Shown: positions 33,862-42,021, counted from the first letter of the stretch. The stretch is DNA of 64,000 nucleotides from Amycolatopsis acidicola (GCF_007713735.2 NZ_VMNW02000031.1:19021-83020); one strand, 5' to 3'. Translations and numbers: made by a program. The notes: a model not told the origin generated them from the sequence alone.

Positions 33862-35423
33862 TTCGCCAGCCACAGCAGCTCCGGCAGGACCGAACCGGTG
33901 CCGTACATCGACACCCCGCCGACCTTCGAGGAGGCGACGGCTGCCTGCGCGGGCCGGGCGTAGAAGATCACCGGCACGGTCGCGGCGAGCCGCTCGGACA
34001 CCGTCTGGTAGGCCGCTTTCCGCTGGTCCGTGGAGGTTCCGGTCCGGCCGGCGAGCAGGGCCTGGTCCAGTCGCGGGTCGTTGATCCCGGTCGCGTTGCG
34101 CGGTGACTGGCTGGAGAAGGCGGAGTACAACGCGGGCTCGGGGTCGATGAAGAACGCGGTGGCCACGAGCACGTCGAAGTCGTGGGCGCCGAAGATCTTG
34201 CCGGATTCCGCGGTGTCGGCGCTTTTCACCTGCACCTTCACGTTCTGGAAGGCGGACAGCTGGGCCTGCACCGCTTCGGCCACCGCGCGGTCCTTCGGGA
34301 ACGCGGTGAAGGTGAACGAAACCGGTTTGCCCTCGGCGGCGAGCTGGTCGAACAGCTGCTGTGCCTTGGCCTTGTCGTAGGTGTGCAGGGCGACATCGTT
34401 GTGGAACTTGCTGCCGGCGGGGAAAAGCTGGTTCGCTACTTCGCCGTAACCGCTGTACACGGCGGCGTTGAGGGCGTCGAGGTCGATCGCGTAGCTCAGG
34501 GCCTGCCGGGCGCGCACGTCGTCGAACGGCGCGCGCAAGGTGTTGAGCGCCAGGAACTGCCCGCCGCCGAACGGCCGGGTGACGATCTGCAGACCGGCCG
34601 CCTTGTCCTTCGCCGCGGCCTGCCAGTCCACCTCGGTCCCGAGGTCGACCTGGCCGGTCGTCAGCGCGTTCACGCGCTGCTGGGCGTCCGCCGACGTCGT
34701 GATGGTGATGTTGTCGAGGTAGGGGCGCGGGGCGTCCCAGTAGCCCGGGTTCTTCACCAGCTGGATGCTGCCGCTGCGGGTCCAGCTCTGGAGCGTGAAC
34801 GGCCCGGCGCCGATGGGGTTCTGGTCGAACGCGTTCGTGCCCTTCTGGAGCGCGGCGGGGGAGGCGATCCAGTTCATCGCGCTGCCGAGCATCTGCTGCG
34901 CGAAGTACGGCGATGGCTGGCCGAGCGTGACGGTCAGCGTCGTCGGGTCGACCACCGTGCTGGACTTGACGAGCCCGGCGACGGGCTGGGAGTCGGAGCC
35001 GAGCGTGGGGTCCTTCAGCCGGTCCCAGTTGAACTTCACCGCGGCGGCGTCCAAAGTGGACCCATCGGAGAACTTCAGCCCGTCCTTGAGTTCGAGGGTG
35101 AAGGTCTTGCCGCCGTCGGTGCTGGAGAAGTCGGTGGCCATGCGGTACTCGACCTCGCCGGTCTGCTGGTTGTCGATCATCAGCGTGCCGTAGAGGGCGT
35201 TGCCGAGCAGTGCGGTGCCCTGGCCCGTGTTCTGCAGCGCGGCGGGGTCCAGGGTGCGCGGTTCGCTGAACTCGAGCACCTTCAGCGTCCCGCCCGCCAC
35301 CGGGGCGCCCTCGGGCCCGGCGCCCCCCGCGCCCACCTTGCCGCCCGCCCCGCACGCGGCGAGTACAAGCATCGCGGCCACCAGCAAAGCGACGGCGGAA
35401 AACCGCCGACCATGTCTTTTCAT
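33858..35423 (-). CDS. ABC transporter substrate-binding lipoprotein, family 5 (dipeptide/nickel/opine type)
   Basis: This 521-residue protein begins MKRHGRRFSAVALLVAAMLVLAAC. It has a lipobox LAAC, then a Gly-rich linker and the SBP family 5 domain (SEPRTLDPAALQNTG; VKFNWDRLKDPTLG; RARQALSYAIDLDALN). It would capture the substrate outside the cell. Relatives bind peptides, opines, glutathione, nickel complexes or plant metabolites. First gene of the eight-gene operon; upstream lies the tandem TATCG repeat array. The pathway enzymes argue for an organic compound rather than a peptide. Confidence 0.9.
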   Translation of the reverse strand: MKRHGRRFSAVALLVAAMLVLAACGAGGKVGAGGAGPEGAPVAGGTLKVLEFSEPRTLDPAALQNTGQGTALLGNALYGTLMIDNQQTGEVEYRMATDFSSTDGGKTFTLELKDGLKFSDGSTLDAAAVKFNWDRLKDPTLGSDSQPVAGLVKSSTVVDPTTLTVTLGQPSPYFAQQMLGSAMNWIASPAALQKGTNAFDQNPIGAGPFTLQSWTRSGSIQLVKNPGYWDAPRPYLDNITITTSADAQQRVNALTTGQVDLGTEVDWQAAAKDKAAGLQIVTRPFGGGQFLALNTLRAPFDDVRARQALSYAIDLDALNAAVYSGYGEVANQLFPAGSKFHNDVALHTYDKAKAQQLFDQLAAEGKPVSFTFTAFPKDRAVAEAVQAQLSAFQNVKVQVKSADTAESGKIFGAHDFDVLVATAFFIDPEPALYSAFSSQSPRNATGINDPRLDQALLAGRTGTSTDQRKAAYQTVSERLAATVPVIFYARPAQAAVASSKVGGVSMYGTGSVLPELLWLAK

Positions 35424-35581
35424 CGCAGAACTCCAGTGTTCCCAGGGCTGCCGGAGGCAGAGCCCGCGTTGCCGGCGATACGCCGCCTTACCAGGTGCGG
35501 TCGAGAAGTTTCCCTTGAGCAGCAAAGCTTTCCGGGCGCCGGGCCGGTGCGGCGCGGCTTGCGGGGCCGCCGTCCACGACG

Positions 35582-35620
35582 CTATCGTGACCTATCGCGA
35601 ACTATCGTGATCTATCGTGG
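35582..35620. repeat. Four tandem 10-bp operator-like repeats upstream of the importer operon
   Basis: CTATCGTGA (35582), CTATCGCGA (35592), CTATCGTGA (35602) and CTATCGTGG (35612) recur exactly every 10 bp, one helical turn. Regulator units would bind the same DNA face. TATCGTGA also occurs at padR (27817-27824). The array is about 160 bp upstream of the lipoprotein start. Confidence 0.65.
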
Positions 35621-35719
35621 TGTGGGTCACGCTAAGACCGGCCCGGCGCACTGTCAAGGCTCTGCTTCCGCCGCGGGACCGGCTTCGAACGTAAAGCCGG
35701 AGCAAGTGATCGGCCATGA

Positions 35720-35750
35720 CCATCCGTGCATCCATTGGTTGCACGAATGG
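35720..35750. promoter_or_regulatory. 31-bp dyad upstream of the PPOX promoter
   Basis: CCATCCGTGCA (35720-35730) and TGCACGAATGG (35740-35750) are inverted repeats matching at 10 of 11 positions, separated by 9 bp. It lies 24 bp upstream of the TTGACA box at 35775. It could be an activator site or a hairpin. Confidence 0.45.
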
Positions 35751-35774
35751 GCTCCCGCGGCGCCGGGCGGGTCC

Positions 35775-35814
35775 TTGACACTCGAAAAAACAGCGATATA
35801 GCTTCGATATATCG
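35775..35814 (+). promoter_or_regulatory. Promoter with overlapping PadR-type operator, driving the PPOX/VOC/hydrolase operon
   Basis: A consensus -35 TTGACA (35775-35780) is followed 16 bp later by TATAGC (35797-35802). The palindrome CGATATATCG (35805-35814), identical to the one at padR, sits at the expected transcription start. A bound repressor would block initiation. Confidence 0.65.
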
Positions 35815-35829
35815 TTAAAGGAGAGGTCA

Positions 35830-36282
35830 ATGACAGACAAGATCGATCTGACCGGGGTTCTCGCCGCCGCGATCGACAGCGCGATGGACCGAGGCCGCCC
35901 CTTCGTCGTGAGCGCCGTCGACGCCGACGGGAACCCGGCGGTGTCCTTCCGGGGCAGCACGTACGTCCATTCGCCGGACCAGCTCGCGATCTGGGTGCGC
36001 AAACAGGACGAGGGCCTGGCCGCGTACGTCGCCGCCAACCCGCGGCTGGCTTTGCTTTACTACGACCCGGAACAGGGTCCCGACCCGGCGACCTCGCCGC
36101 GCCGGCTCCTGATCAAGGGCCGGGCCAGGGTGGACCCCTCGGCCAACGACGCCGTCTACGCCGGCATCCCGGAAGTGGAGCGCGGGCGGGACAAGGAACG
36201 CCGGGGTGTCGCGCTCGTCATCGACGTCGACTCCGTCAACGGGTTCGGCGGTAGCGGGCCGATCAACCAGGCCCGTCCGTAG
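35830..36282 (+). CDS. Pyridoxamine 5'-phosphate oxidase (PPOX) fold flavoprotein
   Basis: This 150-residue split-barrel protein has a typical start (IDSAMDRGRPFVVSAVDADGNPAVSF), a RGSTYVHSPDQLAIWVRK strand pair and RRLLIKGRARVDP. Such proteins bind FMN or F420 and reduce or oxidise small substrates. The ATG follows AAAGGAGAGG. It is the first gene downstream of the CGATATATCG promoter and precedes VOC and hydrolase genes. Cofactor choice cannot be settled by eye. Confidence 0.82.
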   Translation: MTDKIDLTGVLAAAIDSAMDRGRPFVVSAVDADGNPAVSFRGSTYVHSPDQLAIWVRKQDEGLAAYVAANPRLALLYYDPEQGPDPATSPRRLLIKGRARVDPSANDAVYAGIPEVERGRDKERRGVALVIDVDSVNGFGGSGPINQARP

Positions 36283-36318
36283 CTCTTCCCGGCGCGCGCT
36301 CCCGCCACTGTAACGATA

Positions 36319-36328
36319 TGTCATGACA
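36319..36328. promoter_or_regulatory. Palindrome upstream of the VOC gene
   Basis: TGTCATGACA is a perfect 10-bp palindrome, immediately preceded by CGATAT. It lies 22 bp before the preferred VOC start at 36350. It may be an internal operator. Confidence 0.35.
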
Positions 36329-36349
36329 GATCAAGAAAGGACTGGGCTG

Positions 36350-36754
36350 ATGACTGCTCCGGTCAAGCTCGCGCACACCATCCACCACGTCAACTTCCCG
36401 ATCACCGATCCGGCGAAGACCGAGAAGTGGTACACCGAGGTCTTCGGGATGAGCCGGATCATCCCGAAGGGCCGGTCCGGTTCGGCGAACGCGCCGAAGA
36501 TCCAGGCCCTGCTGATGACGCACGGCAACTTCGACCTGCACTTCAGCCCGGTCGAGCACATCGACCCCAAGACGCACTACCACTTCGCCATCGAGGTCGA
36601 GGACTTCGACGCGTTCCTGGCGCACCTGGACGCGCTCGGCGTGCACTACGACGAGCCCTACAGCAGGCCGCAGAACAACTCGCGCACCACGACCCTGCAC
36701 GATCCCGACGGCCACCACGTCGAGATCACCCACCACGCGGACCGGACCTGGTAG
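36350..36754 (+). CDS. Single-domain VOC (glyoxalase/dioxygenase-type) protein
   Basis: This 134-residue protein has the paired beta-alpha-beta modules: TIHHVNFPITDPAKTEKWYTEVFG at the start (metal His in IHHVNF), THYHFAIEVED in the middle and DPDGHHVEITHH near the end (metal Glu). The ATG at 36350 is preferred because GAAAGGA precedes it. An ATG at 36323 is in frame but overlaps a palindrome and lacks a site. It lies 67 bp after the PPOX gene and 7 bp before the hydrolase gene. Isomerase, lyase or ring-cleavage roles are all possible. Confidence 0.8.
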   Translation: MTAPVKLAHTIHHVNFPITDPAKTEKWYTEVFGMSRIIPKGRSGSANAPKIQALLMTHGNFDLHFSPVEHIDPKTHYHFAIEVEDFDAFLAHLDALGVHYDEPYSRPQNNSRTTTLHDPDGHHVEITHHADRTW

Positions 36755-36761
36755 GCCCGGC

Positions 36762-37550
36762 ATGGTCAACGTGCACACCGACGAGTTCGACGTCTACTAC
36801 GAGTCCCACGGCGAAGGTCCCGCGCTGGTGCTGCTGCACGGCGGCGGCGGAAACCACGCGGCGTGGTGGCAGCAGATCCCGCATTTCAGCGCGAAGTACC
36901 GGGTGCTCACGCTGGACCTGCCAGGGTTCGGACTGTCCAAAGTGAACAACGGGGTCTACGACACCGCGCTGCACCCGGCGGCGATCGAAGCGGTGCTCGA
37001 CGACGCGGGCGTCGAGCGGGCGTTCATGGTCAGCCAGTCGCTCGGCGGCTACGGGCTGCTCAAGTACGCCACCACGCACCCCTCCCGGGTGGCGGGCGTC
37101 ATCGTGACCAGCACGCTCGGCCCGATCGGGGACGAGATCTCCGAGCTCAACAAGATCGGGCGGCAGGCCGTCTCGCATCTGTCGGTCGCGGACTTCCTGC
37201 TCACCAAGGAGTTCCGCGAGAAGCAGCCGGAGAAGGTCGGCCTGTTCTTCCAGCTCGGCAGCTTCAACGAAACCGGGCCGGGCCGCCCGATCCGGATGAA
37301 GAACGCCCTCATCGGATCCGTTGCGGTGCAAGAGCTCCGCGAAGCGATCGAGGCGGGAATGCACGTCACGATCCTCGAAGGCGGCGCCGACGTGATGGTG
37401 TACCCGCCGGCGTACGCGCGGCTGCGGGAGCTGCTGCCGGAAGCCAACGTCCAGCTGGTCGAGGGTGCCCCGCACTCCGACTACTGGGAGAACCCCGACC
37501 GGTTCAACTCCGTCGTGGACGAGATCCTCGACCGCGTCTACCCCGCCTGA
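36762..37550 (+). CDS. Alpha/beta hydrolase
   Basis: This 262-residue protein has an oxyanion segment LVLLHGGGGNHAAW and the nucleophile elbow VSQSLGGYG with Ser93, where the usual Gly before the Ser motif is also Ser. An acidic residue follows in LEGGADVMVYP, with a catalytic His in EGAPHSDYWENP (about residue 238). The fold and its place after a VOC gene resemble meta-cleavage-product hydrolases, but ester hydrolysis is equally possible. The operon ends at a strong hairpin 14 bp downstream. Confidence 0.85.
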   Translation: MVNVHTDEFDVYYESHGEGPALVLLHGGGGNHAAWWQQIPHFSAKYRVLTLDLPGFGLSKVNNGVYDTALHPAAIEAVLDDAGVERAFMVSQSLGGYGLLKYATTHPSRVAGVIVTSTLGPIGDEISELNKIGRQAVSHLSVADFLLTKEFREKQPEKVGLFFQLGSFNETGPGRPIRMKNALIGSVAVQELREAIEAGMHVTILEGGADVMVYPPAYARLRELLPEANVQLVEGAPHSDYWENPDRFNSVVDEILDRVYPA

Positions 37551-37563
37551 CGAGCACGTGCCC

Positions 37564-37594
37564 GCGGGTTCCCCGGTGCCGCCGGGGAACCCGC
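37564..37594 (+). terminator. Hairpin terminator after the PPOX/VOC/hydrolase operon
   Basis: GCGGGTTCCCCGG (37564-37576) pairs perfectly with CCGGGGAACCCGC (37582-37594) around a 5-nt loop. Confidence 0.85.
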
Positions 37595-37630
37595 CCGTAA
37601 TCCCCTTCACGGAAAGGTCGTGGCAGGCCA

Positions 37631-40093
37631 GTGAGAAACCTCCGAAGGCGAGTGGCGTGCGCCAGTGCTGTCGCAGCTCTTGTGCTCTCGATGAGCGCAG
37701 CAGGGGCACCCGCTTTCGCCGGTTCCCCCAACCAGAACAGGCCGCAGGCTGGGCCCGCGGTGACGCACACGGGCACCGCGCCCACGGGCTACACCGTCAC
37801 CTTCCGGTACTACGACCCCGACGCCACCCGGGTCCAGATCTCGGGCCAGTGGTATTTCGAGCCCCCGAACGGAAAACCGGGCGACCAGGTGCTCCCGGCC
37901 CAGTGGAAACCCGGGTACTACCAGCTCGGCTACCCCGACGGCGGGCCGACATCGACCTGGCCGACCGCGGACATGAAGGAAATCGGGAACAGCGGGATGT
38001 GGGAGTACACCACCCCGATGCCCAGCGGTTACTACGGCTACGGCTTCTACGTCGATTGCGGCAGCGACGATCCGCACGCCGCCGGGTGCGCCCAGGTGCC
38101 CGATCCGGCCAACCCGGCGTGGCAGCTGCCCGCCGACGTCGCCGGTGCCGGCTCGCTCAAGGGAAGTTACGTCTCCGTCCCCTCGGACGCGAACTTCCGC
38201 ACCGAGGACGCGTCCTGGCTCGCGCCCGTCAAGAACGGCGGCACGCTCACGGCCGTCAGCTACCAGTCCGATCCGGCGCTGCTGCCCGCCGGTGCCGACC
38301 CGAAACGCCCGCTGGCGGTCTATCTGCCCCCGGGCTACGACCCGCATCGCTCAACGCCCTATCCGACCGTGTATCTCATCCACGGCCGTGAGTTCTATGA
38401 CGCGCAATGGACCTCCGCCGGGGATCTCAAGAACATCATGGACAACCTGATCCTCGACGGGCTCATGGAACCGGCGGTCGTCGTGATGCCCGACTTCGAC
38501 GGGTACAAGACCGCGTCGATCCAGCCGCCGGACGTCTGCGTCACCCAGCCCTCCGCGTGGCTGACACAGTTCGCGCAGGACATGACGGCCAACGTGATCC
38601 CCTACGTGCAGGCGCACTACGACGTCGCGAACTCGGCTTCCGGGCGGGCGCTCGCCGGGCTGTCGCAGGGCGGCTGCGTCGCGAACTCGTTGATGTTCAA
38701 CGAGACCAGCGTGTTCGGGTACTACGGGATCATGAGCCCGGCCGCCGCCGTGCCCACCGTCGCGGAGGCCGAAGCGAAGCAGGCCGAGCTGCGGAAGGCG
38801 GGCATCATGGTCGGCGGCGGCTGGCAGGAGCCGATCCCGTCGGCCGAGCATCCGTCGTATCCCGCGCCCCGCACCGAGGTGGCGAACCTCCAGGCGGCGG
38901 GCGTCGGCGTCACCCCCGAGTTCGTGAACGGCGGGCACGCCTGGAACGTGTGGAGCGAGATGTTGCGGGACTTCCTGCGAACCGTCGCCTTCAAACCCGT
39001 CGTCGGCGGCGACCCGGACGCCACCCAGGCGAGCCAGACCGCAGCGATCAACATGGCGAAGGCGTCGGAGGGCATTCAACCTTATGTCGGCCAGCCCACG
39101 GAATTCCCCGTCACCACGGCATTGAAGACCGTGCCGAAGGGTGCCAAGATCACGTTCGTGCAGTGCGGTACGCCGTTCTGCGCCGGGATCTACACGCAGC
39201 TGCAGGCGGCGGCCCAGGCGATGGGTGTGTCACTGACCCAGGTGGCGCTCCCGGCCAACGCGGATGCCGGGGCGATCTCGTCGGCATTCGACTCCATTGT
39301 GGACAGCAAACCCGACGCGGTCATCGTGGCGGGGCTGGAGGTGTCGCAGTGGGCGAGTCAGGCGAAAGCGCTGCAGCAGCAGAAGATCCCGATCGTGACC
39401 ACGGGTGTCAACGACGCCGCGGACTACGGAATCGTTGCCCCGCAAGAAGGCGAGCAGTGGCTGCAGCTGCTGGGCAAGCTGATGGCGGACTACGTCGAGG
39501 CGAAGGTCTCGTGCGTGCCCGGTTCGACGGCCACCTGCGCCGCCTCCACCGGGATCGCCGTCTACGACATGTCGGCGCTCGGGTTCACCGCGCCCATCGT
39601 CGGCACGTTCACCAGCGAGGCCGCCGCGGTCTGTACCGGCTGCACGACCCGCACGGTGGACCTGCCCGCCGCCGACATGGGGCCGGGCAAGGCGACGGCG
39701 GACATCGTGGCGGATCTGAAGGCCCACCCCGGGACGAGTGTGGTGGTGCTTCCGGTCAACCACGTGGCCACGGCGGACCTGCCCGCCGCGCTCGCGCAGG
39801 CCGGTCTGAAGGTCTCGATCGTCGGCTACGACCCGTCGGCGGACAACCTGCGGATGATCAAGGACGGTGCCCAGACCGCCGGCCTGGCCCAGGATTCGGC
39901 GATCGCGTCGTGGACGCTGCTGGACATCGCGGCACGCGAGATCACCGGGCAGCAGCTCGACAGCGCCGAAACCGCGGGGCTGCCGGTGATGCAGTTCCTT
40001 GCCAGTGGCGACATCACCTTCGATCCGGCGAAGGGATGGTCCGCGTATCCCGGCTACGCGGCCCGGTTCACCAGCCTCTGGACGCAGCAGTAG
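37631..40093 (+). CDS. Secreted fusion: esterase-D-like alpha/beta hydrolase plus periplasmic sugar-binding-type domain
   Basis: This 820-residue single open frame starts with a signal peptide (RNLRRRVACASAVAALVLS, cleavage near AFA-GS). Residues about 45-170 form a beta-sandwich like the N-domain of enterochelin-esterase-type enzymes (YTVTFRYYDPDATRVQISGQ). Residues 190-450 are a hydrolase with PYPTVYLIHGREFYDAQW, nucleophile Ser345 in AGLSQGG and His436 in NGGHAWNVW. Residues about 475-820 form a type 1 periplasmic-binding domain (ITFVQCGTPFCAGIYTQLQ; PDAVIVAGLEVSQWASQ; VSIVGYDPSADNLRMI). The GTG start follows GGAAAGG. No lipobox or membrane anchor is seen. I know no characterised protein of this architecture. 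It would tether hydrolysis to ligand sensing or capture outside the membrane. Confidence 0.85.
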   Translation: MRNLRRRVACASAVAALVLSMSAAGAPAFAGSPNQNRPQAGPAVTHTGTAPTGYTVTFRYYDPDATRVQISGQWYFEPPNGKPGDQVLPAQWKPGYYQLGYPDGGPTSTWPTADMKEIGNSGMWEYTTPMPSGYYGYGFYVDCGSDDPHAAGCAQVPDPANPAWQLPADVAGAGSLKGSYVSVPSDANFRTEDASWLAPVKNGGTLTAVSYQSDPALLPAGADPKRPLAVYLPPGYDPHRSTPYPTVYLIHGREFYDAQWTSAGDLKNIMDNLILDGLMEPAVVVMPDFDGYKTASIQPPDVCVTQPSAWLTQFAQDMTANVIPYVQAHYDVANSASGRALAGLSQGGCVANSLMFNETSVFGYYGIMSPAAAVPTVAEAEAKQAELRKAGIMVGGGWQEPIPSAEHPSYPAPRTEVANLQAAGVGVTPEFVNGGHAWNVWSEMLRDFLRTVAFKPVVGGDPDATQASQTAAINMAKASEGIQPYVGQPTEFPVTTALKTVPKGAKITFVQCGTPFCAGIYTQLQAAAQAMGVSLTQVALPANADAGAISSAFDSIVDSKPDAVIVAGLEVSQWASQAKALQQQKIPIVTTGVNDAADYGIVAPQEGEQWLQLLGKLMADYVEAKVSCVPGSTATCAASTGIAVYDMSALGFTAPIVGTFTSEAAAVCTGCTTRTVDLPAADMGPGKATADIVADLKAHPGTSVVVLPVNHVATADLPAALAQAGLKVSIVGYDPSADNLRMIKDGAQTAGLAQDSAIASWTLLDIAAREITGQQLDSAETAGLPVMQFLASGDITFDPAKGWSAYPGYAARFTSLWTQQ

Positions 40094-40097
40094 CCGT

Positions 40098-40130
40098 CGC
40101 GTGGGTGCGTCGTGCCGGCGCACCCACGCG
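40098..40130. terminator. Bidirectional hairpin terminator
   Basis: CGCGTGGGTGCG (40098-40109) pairs perfectly with CGCACCCACGCG (40119-40130) around a 9-nt loop. It lies between the convergent fusion-esterase and DUF3500 genes. Confidence 0.85.
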
Positions 40131-40136
40131 AGCGCG

Positions 40137-41402
40137 TCACTGGTGGTGCGGGGAGGTGAGGTAGTGCTGGCGCAGCAGTTCGCGGCCGTAGTCGTTGCCG
40201 TTGGGCGTGCGGATGACGGAATGGATGTGCTGCTGAGTGGGGCCGTCCGCGCGGGTCTTGCCGTAGGCGCCGCCGAGTGGTCCGGCGGCCTGGCAGTCCA
40301 CCTCGAGCCAGAGGACGGGGCTGTGGATGCGCAGGTAGAAGGGATCCGTCGCGCCGGTCCCGCCGATCCACGCGGCGTAGGTGTCGGTGAGGTGGGCGCG
40401 GATCTCGTTCATCCGGACCTTGGCGACGTCGGCCTTGCCGCGGTTGACGAACACCTCCGCGACGGCGAACAGTTTCTGCTGCTGCGCGGGATTCAGCGCG
40501 GTGGCGCGGATGCCGGCATACGCTTCCACGGCGTTGTCGGCGAAGGCGCCCGCCTTCATGTCCTCGTCGGCCTTGGTGGCGGAGATGATCGCGGTCTTCT
40601 GCTGGGCCGCGCTGAGGGACTGGATGAAGGCGAGGCTCGCGGCCACCTCCTCCTCGCAGGCGGTGACGGTGTCGCCGTCGATCTGCATCGAGGTGGGTTC
40701 GGTGCCCCAGAAGCACGGGCTCATCACGACCTGGCCGCCGAGCACGAAATAGTTGATCACCAGGTGGTGGCCGTCGAACTGGAAGCCCCACGGCTCGGTG
40801 GCCGAGGGGGTGCCCATGACGGTGAAGTAGTACAGCTCGTCGTTGAACACCGCGCTGTTGCCGACGAGCGTGCCGGCGGCTTTGTTGATGCGGCGGATGT
40901 TTTCGGTGGTCTGCAGCCCGTCGGCGCTGAGCGCGGACTGGAGCATCGCCGAGCCGAGGTTCTGCTGGTCGGTGGTGAGGTCGGCGAAGGAGACGCCCTG
41001 GCGGGGGAAGCCGCCGGGGTCGAGGTTGCTCCACAGGCGCCATTCCGTGGAGTGGATGGTGTACTGCGTTTTGGCCTTGAGGGTGTCGCCGAGTCCCGTG
41101 AGGAACGCCTGCGCGGCGGCGATGACCGGGGCCGTGTCGACGTGGTCGGAGTGGACCGTGAAGAGGTCGTCGATGCGGTTGCCGTCGGTGGTCAGGCCGA
41201 AGAAGTCCTCGGTGATCGTCTGGTTCTGGACGCCACCGCCGCCGCCGTTGCCGCCCTGGGGCGGGGTATCGGCCGCCGAGGCGATCCCGCCCCCTGTCAT
41301 GGTGGCGACGGCCGCGGCACCACTGGCGAAGAACACCTTGCGCATGAAGTCACGGCGATCCGCCGCGCGCTGCTGTGGTTCCCCGGTCCCGAACTGGGTC
41401 AT
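40137..41402 (-). CDS. Tat-exported DUF3500 family protein
   Basis: This 421-residue protein has a twin-arginine signal (ADRRDFMRKVFFASGAAAVATM, cleavage near IASAAD) and then a Gly/Asn-rich linker. The DUF3500 core contains YYFTVMGTPSATEPWGFQFDGHHLVINYFV and PCFWGTEPTSM (about residues 200-245), with IRTPNGNDYG near the end. The family has no settled function. Conserved His pairs (DGHHL, QQHIHSV) suggest a metal site. The ATG gives the complete Tat signal; longer frames upstream are unsupported. Convergent with the fusion esterase. Confidence 0.87.
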   Translation of the reverse strand: MTQFGTGEPQQRAADRRDFMRKVFFASGAAAVATMTGGGIASAADTPPQGGNGGGGGVQNQTITEDFFGLTTDGNRIDDLFTVHSDHVDTAPVIAAAQAFLTGLGDTLKAKTQYTIHSTEWRLWSNLDPGGFPRQGVSFADLTTDQQNLGSAMLQSALSADGLQTTENIRRINKAAGTLVGNSAVFNDELYYFTVMGTPSATEPWGFQFDGHHLVINYFVLGGQVVMSPCFWGTEPTSMQIDGDTVTACEEEVAASLAFIQSLSAAQQKTAIISATKADEDMKAGAFADNAVEAYAGIRATALNPAQQQKLFAVAEVFVNRGKADVAKVRMNEIRAHLTDTYAAWIGGTGATDPFYLRIHSPVLWLEVDCQAAGPLGGAYGKTRADGPTQQHIHSVIRTPNGNDYGRELLRQHYLTSPHHQ

Positions 41403-41709
41403 GCCCGTTCCTCTCGTGATCATCCGTAGTAAGCCCGGACGATCCTCGGCGCGCAAGCTGTGTACGGGTTGTGTGCGGTATAAGGGAAATCTGAGACGTC
41501 GTAACTCACAGGCGGGCCCCAGGCTCGCTGCCCGGCGGGCGCACCGGGAAACCTTGTGGGCGGGGCGGCTTTCTCTGCTCGCGCGGCGGTTTTTGTCCCG
41601 GATCGCCCGAATTCGCCTTGGCTGCCAGGAAGCGCATCTGGGCACAATGCCCGAGGCGTCTGGGATCTCGACCCGGGCACCGGACCGGTTTCGGCGAGGG
41701 GGCGCGTAG
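41403..41709. other. Intergenic region between the DUF3500 gene and an O-methyltransferase remnant
   Basis: About 300 bp without a supported gene. It should hold the DUF3500 promoter on the minus strand. I see no convincing -35/-10 pair or dyad. The segment abuts the truncated methyltransferase and may include degraded sequence. Confidence 0.5.
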
Positions 41710-42021
41710 CACTCGGTCTTGCCGAGCCGATTGCTCCACCTCTTGACATTGCTCGGTCCCCAGGTCGAGATCCTCGAGGGTGATGCCAGGCGCACGCTTC
41801 GCCGGCGCTGGCCCGAGCCCATCGACCTCCTCTTCCTCGACGGCCCGGGCGGCCTCTACGTCGAGGTGCTGGCCATGCTCGAACCGGAACTCGCCGATGC
41901 GGCGGTCATCGTCGCCGACAACGCCGAGGCGCCCGGCTATCGCGACTACCTCACGGCACAGGAACGTTTCGTCTCCGTGCCGGTGGGGTCCCGGGTCGAG
42001 GTCACCCTGTTCGCTTCCTGA
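41710..42021 (+). pseudogene. C-terminal remnant of a class I O-methyltransferase
   Basis: An open frame after a TAG at 41707 encodes about 100 residues matching only the second half of a catechol-type methyltransferase: GPQVEILEGDARRTL, then EPIDLLFLDGPGGLYVEVL and AAVIVADNAEAPGYRDYL. The SAM-binding first half (about 90-110 residues) is absent in all frames upstream. The only start is a TTG without a ribosome site. It overlaps the antiporter 3' end by 20 bp. A 5' deletion is the simplest explanation. Confidence 0.75.

Noticed and set aside
27854..35423. Interpretation of the operon as a siderophore uptake locus
   Set aside because: The transporter is of dipeptide type, not the FepB/FepC or FhuB type, there is no iron box upstream, and an aldolase is embedded. 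Only the SIP gene points to iron.
35582..35620. CRISPR-like or satellite repeat
   Set aside because: Only four 10-bp units without spacers, placed in a promoter region. Operator repeats explain it better.
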